Positions 1 to 8,192 of a stretch of DNA of 64,000 nt are shown here, piece by piece. Below the pieces are notes generated by a model. That model was not told the DNA's origin, ran no database searches, and saw nothing but the letters and a program-made list of their open reading frames with translations. The stretch's first letter is position 1, and every line of letters starts with the position of its first letter. This stretch comes from Paenibacillus harenae (GTDB lineage: Bacteria; Bacillota; Bacilli; Paenibacillales; Paenibacillaceae), in contig NZ_JAUSST010000004.1 in assembly GCF_030812415.1 (NCBI RefSeq), positions 62,001 through 126,000 of the forward strand. The letters run 5' to 3'. Position numbers and translations under genes: made by a program.

Positions 1-288
1 GTAAGAACCCGGTTCTTCCGCATTGTGATGCCGCAACTGAAGATCGTTTCGCTAACCGTTATTTTTATTCACGTTATCTGGACGGCAATCAACTTCGATT
101 TCATTTGGGTCATGACGGAAGGCGGCCCGTTGTATGCTTCCGAGACGCTGCCCATTATGATCTACCGATATGCGATGGAATCCTATAATTTCGGAAATGC
201 TTCCGCCCTGGCGTCGATGATGCTCGGATTTATGATTTGCGGATTTATTTTATATTATCTATTCAGCCAAAGGAAAAGTCGGACCTAA
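1..288 (+). CDS. Sugar ABC transporter permease, MalF/UgpA type (5' end outside window)
   Basis: C-terminal part of an inner-membrane permease of a carbohydrate ABC importer. The frame is open from base 1, so the start lies upstream of the window. The visible part begins with the segment FFRIVMPQLK, typical of the last cytoplasmic loop of this family, followed by a hydrophobic helix, the family-typical stretch FIWVMTEGGP and a last membrane helix near the C-terminus. The second permease begins 26 bases downstream, so the two form the usual heterodimeric channel. The substrate cannot be told from sequence. The binding protein, expected upstream, is not in view. Confidence 0.88.
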   Translation, partial: VRTRFFRIVMPQLKIVSLTVIFIHVIWTAINFDFIWVMTEGGPLYASETLPIMIYRYAMESYNFGNASALASMMLGFMICGFILYYLFSQRKSRT

Positions 289-314
289 CCGTTCGGATCG
301 GAGTGTGAAAAAGA

Positions 315-1160
315 ATGTTAATAAGCCGCAGAAAACAACGATTGTTAACTTTTATTACTTACGCGGTACTCGTAGGTTTTGCCTTTTATTGCTTGTTTCC
401 TTTTCTCTGGATGTTTGCAACTTCCTTGAAGCCGGATACGGAAATTCGGACATTGAACCCGAGCTTCTTCATTTCTAAACCTACCCTCAAGCACTTCGAC
501 AACGTGCTTAACGGTTCGGCCTTCATCACTTTTTTCAAAAACAGCGTCTTCATTGCGGCCGTAACGACGGCGGCATCTCTAATGATCTCGATCTTCGCGG
601 GATACGCGCTTAGCCGCTTTATCCGGTTCAAAGGCGTGAAAGCCTTCAGCGTGGCGATGCTCCTCTCGCAAATGATTCCGGGCGTTCTGCTGCTCATTCC
701 GTTGTACCTCGTCATGAAAAACATGAACCTGATTAATACCTACTGGTCGTTGATATTAGCTTATACGACGTTTACCGTTCCGCTCTGCACGTTCATGATG
801 AAAGGATTTTTCGATACGATTCCGTATGAAATGGAAGAATCGGCGGAAATCGACGGATGCTCGAGAGTAGGCATTATTTTTAGAATTTTGCTTCCGGTAT
901 CGCTGCCAAGCTTGGTGGCTACTTCGTTATTCGCTTTTTTGAACGCTTGGAATGAATTCATGTTCGGATTTGTGTTCATAAATGACGAAGCGCATCGTAC
1001 ATTGACGCCGGGGGTCAGTCTGTTTAAAGGATTGTACCAGACGGATTGGGGCAGCATGATGGCAGCCTCCGTACTGAGCGTGCTTCCGATCGTTATCATA
1101 TTCGTATTCATGCAGCGTTTCCTTATCGAAGGGATGACGGCTGGCGCGGTGAAAGGATAA
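315..1160 (+). CDS. Sugar ABC transporter permease, MalG/AraQ type
   Basis: 281-residue partner permease of the preceding gene. It starts with a short basic N-terminus and one membrane helix, then the conserved extracytoplasmic WMFATSLKP segment, and further helices in the binding-protein-dependent transport fold. The EAA-like coupling loop is visible as EESAEIDGCSRVGIIFRILLP, which docks onto the ATPase. The C-terminus ends in the family-typical EGMTAGAVKG. No ATPase gene follows; these importers usually share one MsmX-like ATPase encoded elsewhere (family knowledge). A perfect inverted repeat at 1224-1249 lies downstream but has no clear T-run. Confidence 0.92.
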   Translation: MLISRRKQRLLTFITYAVLVGFAFYCLFPFLWMFATSLKPDTEIRTLNPSFFISKPTLKHFDNVLNGSAFITFFKNSVFIAAVTTAASLMISIFAGYALSRFIRFKGVKAFSVAMLLSQMIPGVLLLIPLYLVMKNMNLINTYWSLILAYTTFTVPLCTFMMKGFFDTIPYEMEESAEIDGCSRVGIIFRILLPVSLPSLVATSLFAFLNAWNEFMFGFVFINDEAHRTLTPGVSLFKGLYQTDWGSMMAASVLSVLPIVIIFVFMQRFLIEGMTAGAVKG

Positions 1161-1223
1161 GCAGCCCTGTCGCGATTTCATTATTTTAGAGAAAACGGAC
1201 TCGTCATTCTTATCGAAACGACC

Positions 1224-1249
1224 GAAGGGCTTAATCAGCGTAGCCCTTC
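1224..1249 (+). terminator. Inverted repeat after ABC permeases, possible weak terminator
   Basis: A GAAGGGC arm pairs perfectly with GCCCTTC across a 12-base loop. No run of T follows, so intrinsic termination would be weak. Confidence 0.35.
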
Positions 1250-1311
1250 CGCCCCATACTCGGCGCGGGTGTACGAATTAAAGGTAAGCAGGTAAAAAGT
1301 TCTTTGGTTTC

Positions 1312-1527
1312 TTACCGCCTTCTGAGCTCGAAGAACTCGCAAGCGTTTCGCTTATGATACGTAATATCGCTGACGCTCGATTGCGTAACGACGGTCGAAT
1401 CGTCGAAGCGTACGACGACGGTGCTTCCTTCGATAATATGATTATTTTGGAAAACGCGGATTTTGAGCTGTTTTTGGATGACTTCCTCGAAGTCGCTATC
1501 TGTAAAGAGTCGTCGATTGACGGACAT
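1312..1527 (-). CDS. Small conserved-looking hypothetical protein (71 aa)
   Basis: I do not recognise a family. The frame can begin at a GTG (1545), but an AAGGAG ribosome site lies inside that extension and points to the ATG at 1527. This gives a 71-residue protein starting MSVNRRLFTDSDF. It is rich in charged residues, has no signal peptide or membrane segment, and appears to contain two beta-rich stretches (STVVVRFDD and STVVTQSSVSD). It lies alone on the minus strand between the ABC permeases and the TIM-barrel gene. A plausible promoter (TTGACT, 17 bases, TAGACT) is on the same strand upstream. The opposite-strand frame over it has no ribosome site and is judged a shadow. Confidence 0.6.
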   Translation of the reverse strand: MSVNRRLFTDSDFEEVIQKQLKIRVFQNNHIIEGSTVVVRFDDSTVVTQSSVSDITYHKRNACEFFELRRR

Positions 1528-1592
1528 AAGTATAAACTCCTTCACTATCGATCTCCATTTGTATGGATCGTATGCAATGTAATGACTTGTCT

Positions 1593-1621
1593 AGTCTACA
1601 AGCGATAGCAACCACAGTCAA
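1593..1621 (-). promoter_or_regulatory. Candidate sigma-A promoter for the 71-aa gene
   Basis: Reading the minus strand, TTGACT (1621-1616) is followed after 17 bases by TAGACT (1598-1593). The -35 is good and the -10 matches four of six consensus positions. Confidence 0.4.
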
Positions 1622-1730
1622 ATAGGCGAGCCATAAAGGCAAAGCTAAGCGAAGAGAAGGGCCGTCCGATATGGTAAGATGAGGACAGAAACGATCGATA
1701 GGTTCGATAACGACGATAACGAGGTGGCTC

Positions 1731-2597
1731 ATGAAATTTTCAGTATTTACGGTAATGCTTCCCGATTGCTCGCAGCAGCGTACGTTGGAACTGCTTCGCG
1801 CGAATGGCTATGACGGCGTAGAATGGCGGTTCACGAAGACGAATCCGGCTAAACGCGACGAAGCGCCTTCGTTCTGGGGCAACAACTTGTCCACCGTCGA
1901 GACGGACAGTACAGAAGCCGAGCTGCTAGAGCTTAAGCAATTGACGGAGGCGGCTGGTCTAGTCGTGCCGAATGTGGCAGCGTACATCGGAAGCGGCGAT
2001 TTAGCCGCTACGGAAAACGCGATGCGCGCGGCGAAGCTGCTTGGCGCGCCTTCCATCCGAATTGGCGTACCGAATTATGACGGAAAGCGTACCTATCAAG
2101 AGCTGTATGCCGAGGCACGCGCGTACTTGCAAGAAGCGGAGGCGCTTAGCCGCTCTTACGGTATCCAAGGACTCATAGAGGTTCACCATGGCAACATTGC
2201 ATCTAGCGCGTCGCTTGCCCGCCGTCTGGTAGAAGGGTTCGATGCAAGCCATATCGGCGTTATTTATGATCCGGGCAATATGGTGCATGAAGGCTTCGAG
2301 AACTATCAAATGGGACTAGAGGTGCTGGGCGAATACTTGGCGCATGTTCATGTGAAGAACGCTGCATGGCAGCGTACGGATGAGACGCTGCCGACGATCG
2401 GAAGCGGCGAGCATGGACGAATCTGGCAAGCATCGTGGTCGGCCGTAACGTCTGGCGTGGTCCATTGGCCGCAAGTGATTGCCGCGCTGCGCGCTGTCGG
2501 CTACGACGGCTGGCTCAGCTTCGAGGACTTCAGCGGCTCTGCCGATTCCGAGACGTTGCTCCGCGACAATATCGCTTATATCCGCTCGTTATTATAG
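1731..2597 (+). CDS. Sugar phosphate isomerase/epimerase, xylose isomerase-like TIM barrel
   Basis: 288-residue member of the AP-endonuclease-2/IolE-like TIM-barrel family, which isomerises or dehydrates sugars and inosose-type substrates using a divalent metal. Visible signs are the N-terminal NGYDGVEWR segment, the acidic and histidine metal-ligand region (LIEVHHGN), IGVIYDPGNMVHEG, the HVHVKN strand and a C-terminal GYDGWLSFEDF. An AACGAGGTGG ribosome site precedes the ATG. Proximity to the sugar importer suggests a shared catabolic role, though a minus-strand gene lies between, so they are not one operon. The exact substrate is unknown. Confidence 0.85.
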   Translation: MKFSVFTVMLPDCSQQRTLELLRANGYDGVEWRFTKTNPAKRDEAPSFWGNNLSTVETDSTEAELLELKQLTEAAGLVVPNVAAYIGSGDLAATENAMRAAKLLGAPSIRIGVPNYDGKRTYQELYAEARAYLQEAEALSRSYGIQGLIEVHHGNIASSASLARRLVEGFDASHIGVIYDPGNMVHEGFENYQMGLEVLGEYLAHVHVKNAAWQRTDETLPTIGSGEHGRIWQASWSAVTSGVVHWPQVIAALRAVGYDGWLSFEDFSGSADSETLLRDNIAYIRSLL

Positions 2598-2613
2598 AAG
2601 AACGATCAGAATG

Positions 2614-2645
2614 CAGACCGTGCAAGCGGGTCTGTATTTTTTTTG
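2614..2645 (+). terminator. Intrinsic terminator after the TIM-barrel gene
   Basis: CAGACC pairs with GGTCTG over a short loop and is followed by a run of T. Confidence 0.75.
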
Positions 2646-2731
2646 CATTTGACGAGTTGACACTAATGCCTTAGATTCCCTCTCCATGCTTGCGGACACC
2701 AGAAAGGTAGTCATGCCGAGTCTTGATTTGT

Positions 2732-2764
2732 TTTACATCCGAAGGATGTTACAGTATACTGTAA
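2732..2764 (+). promoter_or_regulatory. Promoter with overlapping 16-bp palindromic operator for the MerR operon
   Basis: TTTACA (2732-2737) and TATACT (2755-2760) are separated by exactly 17 bases. The -10 lies inside a perfect 16-base palindrome at 2749-2764, centred on AGTATACT. A second inverted repeat (ACATCC, GAA, GGATGT; 2735-2749) fills the spacer. A likely operator for the MerR-type protein encoded immediately downstream; autoregulation is inference. Confidence 0.65.
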
Positions 2765-2800
2765 CTAATGCATTAAAGTGTAAAGGTCAGGAGAGATGAT

Positions 2801-3220
2801 ATGGAACAGTATACGGCTAAGCAATTGACGGAGATTTTACAGGGCGAGGATGCGGGGATGAATTTGCGAACGGTTCGGTATTATACGCAAATTGGCGTCA
2901 TTCCACCGCTCGAGCTTGTCGGCAACAAACGTGTCTATACCGACAATCATCTGCATTACTTTCGTGCGATATTGACGCTCGCGAGGAGCGGAGAGACGCT
3001 TGCCGGCATCCAGAAGCAGTTGGATCGGCTGTCGATCGAAGAAGTAATCCGAATCGGCGAGAAGCTTCCGCTCTATCAGGCCGATCGAATGTTAAAGCAT
3101 GACACTTACGTCATTAGCGAGGATATTATTTTGTCGCTTAGCTCCCGTACCGCTCCAGAGCTGCGAAGCAAAATCATCAACGCTGTCACACGCTTAGCGG
3201 AAGGGGAAGATCAAGCATGA
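2801..3220 (+). CDS. MerR-family transcriptional regulator
   Basis: 139-residue DNA-binding protein. The N-terminal winged helix-turn-helix shows the MerR signature NLRTVRYYTQIGVIPP followed by YTDNHLHYFRAILTLARSG. The rest is a helical, dimerising segment with no cysteine pair or large ligand domain, so it is not an obvious metal or drug sensor. A CAGGAGAG ribosome site precedes the ATG. It is the first gene of a four-gene plus-strand operon; its stop overlaps the next start by four bases (ATGA). The palindrome in its promoter suggests it controls its own operon. Confidence 0.88.
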   Translation: MEQYTAKQLTEILQGEDAGMNLRTVRYYTQIGVIPPLELVGNKRVYTDNHLHYFRAILTLARSGETLAGIQKQLDRLSIEEVIRIGEKLPLYQADRMLKHDTYVISEDIILSLSSRTAPELRSKIINAVTRLAEGEDQA

Positions 3221-3744
3221 TTACGATACGTTCGGCCAAGTCCAAGCTCGAGCATGCGGATGGGATGAACCATCTGATCGTACAATTCGGTCCGATTGGA
3301 GACGTTACGGCAGCTCGTATCGGGATCGTGCTTCCTCAGGGAATAAGCCGCAGCAGCAATCTGTCACGCTTCTATGAGAACGATAAGGGCGAGATTGTCA
3401 TATACCGTCCCGACCGGGCCGATGAATTCATCATAACGATTTATACGGATGAACCGATAAGCTGCGGCAGCAAACCTATTGTAGCGGTACTGATTTACAC
3501 GGATAAGCAGGGGAATGAGCAGCGGATCGAGTACGTTTATAGGATGGAAGTCGCCCTTGAGGAGCAAATGGACGATGTCCTTATCGATGAAGAGGTAGTC
3601 GCTAAAGTACGTGAATTGCGGCTTGCTCAGCGTAATGACGGGGAGAGAGATGCCCTTACTGACGATTATGCTGCCGCTAAGCCAATTCCAATTGCGCCCG
3701 GGCCTTATTCCGATCTGGAGAAAAAGTATCGAATCGAGGGCTAG
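3217..3744 (+). CDS. Hypothetical protein co-expressed with MerR regulator
   Basis: 175-residue protein I do not recognise. It begins with a beta-rich half (about residues 1-115), with alternating hydrophobic strands such as HLIVQFGPIGD and FIITIYTDEP, which could form an immunoglobulin-like fold. It ends in a helical, charged tail rich in Glu, Asp and Arg. There is no signal peptide, membrane segment or cysteine motif, so it should be cytosolic. Its start overlaps the stop of the MerR gene by four bases, so the two are very likely translated in a coupled way and may work as a pair. Confidence 0.75.
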   Translation: MITIRSAKSKLEHADGMNHLIVQFGPIGDVTAARIGIVLPQGISRSSNLSRFYENDKGEIVIYRPDRADEFIITIYTDEPISCGSKPIVAVLIYTDKQGNEQRIEYVYRMEVALEEQMDDVLIDEEVVAKVRELRLAQRNDGERDALTDDYAAAKPIPIAPGPYSDLEKKYRIEG

Positions 3745-3765
3745 TAGAAGAAGGGGAGAGCTGGT

Positions 3766-4514
3766 ATGGAGCATTCGGGGTATCCATCGTTTTACGCCGA
3801 TAATCGAGGCGTTAACATTCATTATTATGACGCAAGCCCTGACCTCGAAGCTGGACGCGTACCGTTAGTCGTATGTCCTGGGTTGTCGGAAACGGCGGAA
3901 GAATATTTCGAGTTGCTCGAGACTGTCATATCGCTCTCACCAAGAAGATGCATGTTGTTATCTTTCCGCGGGAGAGGGCATAGCGATACGCCAGACACCG
4001 GCTATGACTTAGAGGACCATATAAGCGACATAGAGACCGTCGTAAAGCATGCGCGGCTGGAGAAATTTCATTTGCTCGGTTATTCCCGCGGGGTGTCGTA
4101 TGCTCTTGGTTATGCTTTCAAGCATAAGGAAAACGTGAGGTCGCTGCTAATCGGCGATTATCCGCCGGAGCATCGGATGATGCCGCCAGAGTGCCGAGCG
4201 CCTATATTGATCAGTATTTAGTTCCTTTCGGCCGTACCGAATGCATCCGTACCAAGGCGGTGATAGGGATTCAGAAGGAATCGACGCAGATCAGCCTCGA
4301 TAAAAGGCTCGAATGTCCCGTTTTTGTCGCAAGGGGATTGAATGATGATTCTATGCTGCCCGACAACGAGCTTGGCCGTTACCGTAAAATGTGCAAGAAC
4401 CTAACCGTTAAGGAGTACCCGGAGTCAGGACACGCTTTGAAGGAAACAACGGGAAATCGCTTTTATGCCGACATCGCTCTTTTTTTGGATAGCCATGACA
4501 GATACGGAAAATAG
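3766..4514 (+). pseudogene. Alpha/beta hydrolase with a one-base frameshift
   Basis: An alpha/beta-fold hydrolase split over two frames. The first part (3766-4221) has the oxyanion region LVVCPGLSE, the FRGRGHSD turn and the nucleophile elbow G-Y-S-R-G with Ser107. The second part, open to 4514, carries the acid region (VARGLNDDSML) and the catalytic histidine region (YPESGHAL). Adding one G after base 4193 turns the Cys codon at 143 into Trp and joins the frames smoothly (E-W-P-S-A-Y-I-D-Q-Y), giving about 249 residues, normal for the family. Either a recent inactivating deletion in a short G run or a sequencing error. As written, the product stops before the Asp and His of the triad. Confidence 0.82.
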
Positions 4515-4530
4515 GGAGAAGGAATTCGGA

Positions 4531-5541
4531 ATGGATGGGGAACGGAGCAGTCGGTTCGATCGATTGAATGAGTATGTGTACCGTATACAACAAGAGATTG
4601 GCGCTACCGCAGCGGCAGTCTACATTATTCAAAAGGATAAGGTCGTCAACGAGTGGTATTCTGGCAGGCATAGTGCCTCGCCGACTGCAAGACGGGTAGA
4701 TGAGGCATCGCAGTTCAATGTAGCGTCAGTGCGCAAAACGTATCTCGCATTAGCTATAAGTCTAATGATGGAGAAAGGGTTGATCGGCGGTATCGACGAT
4801 GAGATCATTATCTATTTGCGGGATTGCGGAGAATCGGCAGAGGGCGTGACGCTGCGTCATCTGTTGACGCATACGCATGGATTGGTCTGGAAAGACGGCA
4901 TGTTAGCGAAGGAGTTCAAGGCCGGCGAGGGCTGGGCCTATCGCAATACCGGCATCGATTTGTTATTCCGGCTCGTTCACGTTCTGACCGGCATGACGCT
5001 TAGCGAATGGCTGGAGCAAGAACTGTTCATTCCCTATCGTTTCGACGAGACGGGCTGGCGAACGAAGCCTCATGAGCACATGATCTATAACTACTACGAA
5101 AATGATCCTAATTGGGTTGGGCCAAACGATAGTCCGGCAGGCGATCAAAGCAACCTGTTCGTTAGTGCGCGTGAATTGGCCAAATGGGGTTATCTTCATC
5201 TGAAGAGAGGCAGGTTGACCGGCGTGCAAGCCATTCCAGAGGCGGTGTTCGCCCGAGTCGTTGAGCATCAATCGCCGCCCGCGCATGCGCAAGAGGAGCC
5301 GCGCCAAGGCATGATATGGTGGCTGCAGCATCATACGCCGCTGAATCAGCTTGGGGAACGACTGCCAAGCGATTCGTATCAAGTTCTTGGTTTAACGGGC
5401 TGCGCTTGTCTTGTCATCCCGCGATATGACGCTGTCGTCGTGAGGATGTACAATCAGCTCGCCAACGAAGCGGGGTATGATTATTTGAGCGATATACGGG
5501 AGTTCGGGAACTTTGCCGGCCATCTGCTTGCAGAGGGATAA
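4531..5541 (+). CDS. Serine hydrolase, beta-lactamase/PBP-like fold
   Basis: 336-residue member of the beta-lactamase-related serine hydrolase family (class C type), which contains esterases, D-aminopeptidases and peptidoglycan-related enzymes. The catalytic S-x-x-K is Ser66-Val-Arg-Lys69 and the second-shell Y-x-N is Tyr137-Arg-Asn139. No signal peptide is seen, so it appears cytosolic. I chose the ATG at 4531 because AGAAGGA lies eight bases upstream; the frame extends further 5' into the preceding gene without a ribosome site. Last gene of the MerR-led operon. The substrate cannot be predicted. Confidence 0.87.
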   Translation: MDGERSSRFDRLNEYVYRIQQEIGATAAAVYIIQKDKVVNEWYSGRHSASPTARRVDEASQFNVASVRKTYLALAISLMMEKGLIGGIDDEIIIYLRDCGESAEGVTLRHLLTHTHGLVWKDGMLAKEFKAGEGWAYRNTGIDLLFRLVHVLTGMTLSEWLEQELFIPYRFDETGWRTKPHEHMIYNYYENDPNWVGPNDSPAGDQSNLFVSARELAKWGYLHLKRGRLTGVQAIPEAVFARVVEHQSPPAHAQEEPRQGMIWWLQHHTPLNQLGERLPSDSYQVLGLTGCACLVIPRYDAVVVRMYNQLANEAGYDYLSDIREFGNFAGHLLAEG

Positions 5542-5560
5542 GGATGCCGGGCTTTGGCTT

Positions 5561-6040
5561 CTAAAGCGGACGTGTATACAGCATTAACCAAAACTCAGTT
5601 CCGCAGCTGTCGAAAGCGGCTAACCTTCGATATCCGGCTTTCGTATATAATGCGATCGCTCTGCGATTGAAAGCCGCGACGCTTAAACGCAGTCTCCGCG
5701 GCTGGAACGTATCTATCGTATACTGAGTGACGGTCGCCAGAAAATCCGCTCCTCTGCCTTGCCCGACGAGATCGGGCCGCATGCCGATCCCTACGTCAAT
5801 GACGTCCTTGCCGCCATACAGGCCGGCAAGCCGTCCTCCGGGCACTTGCGCATGCGGGCCGAGGCAAAAGAATCCGATCATTTCGGCGCCGTATGCGGTC
5901 GTTACCGAATAGTAGCTGCCGTCCGTCAACTCCTCTATCGTATCGGGGCTATAGGCAATATCATAGAACGAGTACTCGCCGTCGTATCGCCAGTTGCATA
6001 TTTGCTTGGCTTCTTCATGCGCCAGCGGTTGTATGAGCAT
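5561..6040 (-). CDS. GNAT-family N-acetyltransferase
   Basis: 159-residue acyltransferase of the GNAT fold, transferring an acetyl group from acetyl-CoA to an amine. The acetyl-CoA pyrophosphate loop is seen as LVGQGRGADF, and the C-terminal strand NRRAIALYTKAGYRR is typical. A GGAGG site precedes the ATG. It follows the APH-type kinase gene by 39 bases on the same strand and is probably co-transcribed with it. The substrate, small molecule or protein, is unknown. A pairing of APH and GNAT families can suggest detoxification of aminated compounds, but that is only a guess here. Confidence 0.85.
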   Translation of the reverse strand: MLIQPLAHEEAKQICNWRYDGEYSFYDIAYSPDTIEELTDGSYYSVTTAYGAEMIGFFCLGPHAQVPGGRLAGLYGGKDVIDVGIGMRPDLVGQGRGADFLATVTQYTIDTFQPRRLRLSVAAFNRRAIALYTKAGYRRLAAFDSCGTEFWLMLYTRPL

Positions 6041-6079
6041 GACGCATCGCCTCCTTGCGGACCGATCAATGAATGCTTC

Positions 6080-7060
6080 TTATAAATCGTATGCCTCCAT
6101 CCACAGTTTCAGAAATTTCAGCTTTCCGTCAAAATAATTGTCATCCTGCCATGCTCCCCAGACGGCGCTATTGCCCGTATGCAGTCCGAGCAGCCATAAT
6201 TGCCTGATGGCAACGAATGAAGGGATGGCGTCCAGATCGGATTGCCCAAGCGGACGTTCCGATAAATAAGCGCCTAAGAAGGCTTCCCAGCACTCGTCTC
6301 CGAACTTCTCGGGATCATGTCTGCCATGTACGAAATTCCATAGGTAGACGGATAAGTCGTACGCGCGCCAGCCTGCTCCGCAGCAGTCGAAGTCGAAGTG
6401 CGTCAGTCCGCTTTCTTCTTCATGGAACACATTCCAGCCATGCAGGTCGCCATGGCATACGCCCCAGTCGTTATTATTCGGAGACAGTTGATTCATCCGC
6501 TGTTTCAGCCGGTCGGCAGTCTCTAGAACGAAACGTGCGTCATCGGGACGGTGCTGCAGCTTGGGCAACAGATGCGCGAGCGGTTCATCGAGCAGATGAA
6601 CGCTGTCCAGATCGAAGCGGTCATGGGACGGAACGAAGCCATTAGACGCATGATGAAGCTGGGCTACCGCTCGGCCGTATCGGACGCTCGTATTTATGTC
6701 CGCTTTGCCGACGCCTTCGGCGTAGGTGAATAAAGCTGCATAGCGAGTTCCCTCCGAGGCGGCTAGATACGTAAGCAGCTCTCCGTCTTTCCGTGCAATG
6801 GGATAAGATAGCGGGATGCCGCAGTCATTCAGGTAAAGCAGCAGATCGAGCTCGTAACGGATAGCCGCCTCGTCGCGCCAATGGCGTTTGTAGACGCGCA
6901 GTACGTAGCGGCCCTTGTCCGTAACGACGTCGTAGGTATCGTTCAACCCGTTCGAGACGAATCGGCTCACGAGCGGAACGCCGATATCGTACAGCTCGGC
7001 AACGGCGGAGAATAAATCTTCTTTATCAAACACCGTATGGATAGCCGCAACTTTTATCAT
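6080..7060 (-). CDS. Aminoglycoside phosphotransferase-fold kinase
   Basis: 326-residue member of the APH/choline-kinase/homoserine-kinase-II-like phosphotransferase family. The N-lobe contains GRYVLRVYKR with the likely ATP-binding lysine. The catalytic loop is HGDLHGWNVF (His-Gly-Asp and Asn) and the metal site is HFDFDCCGAG. Members phosphorylate small hydroxylated substrates; the family also includes antibiotic kinases, but nothing here indicates resistance specifically. An AGGAGG site is correctly placed before the ATG at 7060. First gene of a two-gene minus-strand unit with the GNAT gene. Confidence 0.86.
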   Translation of the reverse strand: MIKVAAIHTVFDKEDLFSAVAELYDIGVPLVSRFVSNGLNDTYDVVTDKGRYVLRVYKRHWRDEAAIRYELDLLLYLNDCGIPLSYPIARKDGELLTYLAASEGTRYAALFTYAEGVGKADINTSVRYGRAVAQLHHASNGFVPSHDRFDLDSVHLLDEPLAHLLPKLQHRPDDARFVLETADRLKQRMNQLSPNNNDWGVCHGDLHGWNVFHEEESGLTHFDFDCCGAGWRAYDLSVYLWNFVHGRHDPEKFGDECWEAFLGAYLSERPLGQSDLDAIPSFVAIRQLWLLGLHTGNSAVWGAWQDDNYFDGKLKFLKLWMEAYDL

Positions 7061-7290
7061 CGTATTTTCTTCCTCCTAGAAGGGTTCGGTTCGATATATG
7101 ATTTTATTCTAGCTTGGCGGGCAGGCGAGCGTGATATAAAAGATGATTATAATTGTTTCATACATACCGGTAGAAAGGGCGTACGCGATTTGAAACGAAT
7201 AGATGTCGCTTCTGTGCTTCTATTGGAGCTCCCTAAGAGAGATGAAGTCTGCGGATAGAGGTGCCTACGAAGGCGAGCTGTAAATCATCG

Positions 7291-8046
7291 TTAATCGAGC
7301 AGGTTGCGTAACTCGCTTAAGGTCGTTATGGATTGATAGGGCGCCGCATCGGGACGGGGATCGAGCAACGGACGTTTATGGCTGATCCAGACGCCGCGAA
7401 TGCCCATTCGCTGAGGTGCGGTAATCTCCCACTCGTAGTTGTCCCCGACCATCCATGCGAACTCAGGCTCTACTCCGCCAAGCAGCTCCAACGCATGCAA
7501 GTAGACGCGCGGATCGGGTTTGCCGATGCCGACCTCCTGCTCGATTAAAATCTGATCGAACAAAGGCGCAAGGTTGAAACGCTCGATTTTGTAACGCTGC
7601 TCCGCCGAAGTGCCGTTCGTTAGGAGCGCGAGCTTAATGCCTAGCGATCTTATATGCCGGATCGTTTCAATCGCGTCGTTATACAAATAGATCGCCTCAT
7701 TGCGCACTTGTCCGTAATCTTGGGCGATCGCGCGCGAGACGGACGAGTCGCGGCTGCTGCTGAAGGATAAGTCGCGCAGAGCGGCATCAATAATGCGCGT
7801 TCTTGCAGCGGTCAGGTCCATCCTGCCATCGCGGTGCCGTTCAGCGTCGCTCCAATACCATTTTGCCTGCGCTTTAATCGCGCGTACTAGTTCCCGAACA
7901 GCGCCCAAGTCAGTGGTCTTTAGATGCTTGCCGCATACTTGAAACCAGCAGGCGTCAACGTCTACTCCATGCTCGAAGGCAATAATGGTATCATCCATGT
8001 CCAATAAAATAGCTTCAGGCCGCGAAACCATCTCCACCACTCCCAT
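7291..8046 (-). CDS. HAD-family hydrolase
   Basis: 251-residue phosphatase of the haloacid dehalogenase superfamily (subfamily IA). Motif I is LLDMDDTII with the nucleophile and acid/base aspartates, motif II is LLTNGTS, motif III lysine is in GIGKPDPRVY, and motif IV is MVGDNYEWEITAPQRMG. The helical cap lies between motifs I and II. The ATG at 8046 has a GAAGG site; a second ATG at 8031 is also possible. It probably removes phosphate from a small metabolite. It is divergent from yunB. Confidence 0.88.
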   Translation of the reverse strand: MGVVEMVSRPEAILLDMDDTIIAFEHGVDVDACWFQVCGKHLKTTDLGAVRELVRAIKAQAKWYWSDAERHRDGRMDLTAARTRIIDAALRDLSFSSSRDSSVSRAIAQDYGQVRNEAIYLYNDAIETIRHIRSLGIKLALLTNGTSAEQRYKIERFNLAPLFDQILIEQEVGIGKPDPRVYLHALELLGGVEPEFAWMVGDNYEWEITAPQRMGIRGVWISHKRPLLDPRPDAAPYQSITTLSELRNLLD

Positions 8047-8192
8047 TCATTCGCCTTCAGTATTCGTTCCTAATTCCATTATAAGGTCTCAAGGCCCAGC
8101 CGCAACGGGCAAGCTGCCTTCTTTTTTGGCCGAGCCTCGCATATGAATGGATACAGAGGACGGACAGGGTGAAGCGGAAGGAGGCCTTGAAC

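Noticed and set aside
1354-1608. 84-codon plus-strand frame over the 71-aa gene
   Set aside because: No ribosome site; the minus-strand frame has AAGGAG and a promoter.
7037-7258. 73-codon plus-strand frame between APH and HAD genes
   Set aside because: Starts inside the APH gene without a ribosome site and has no recognisable sequence.
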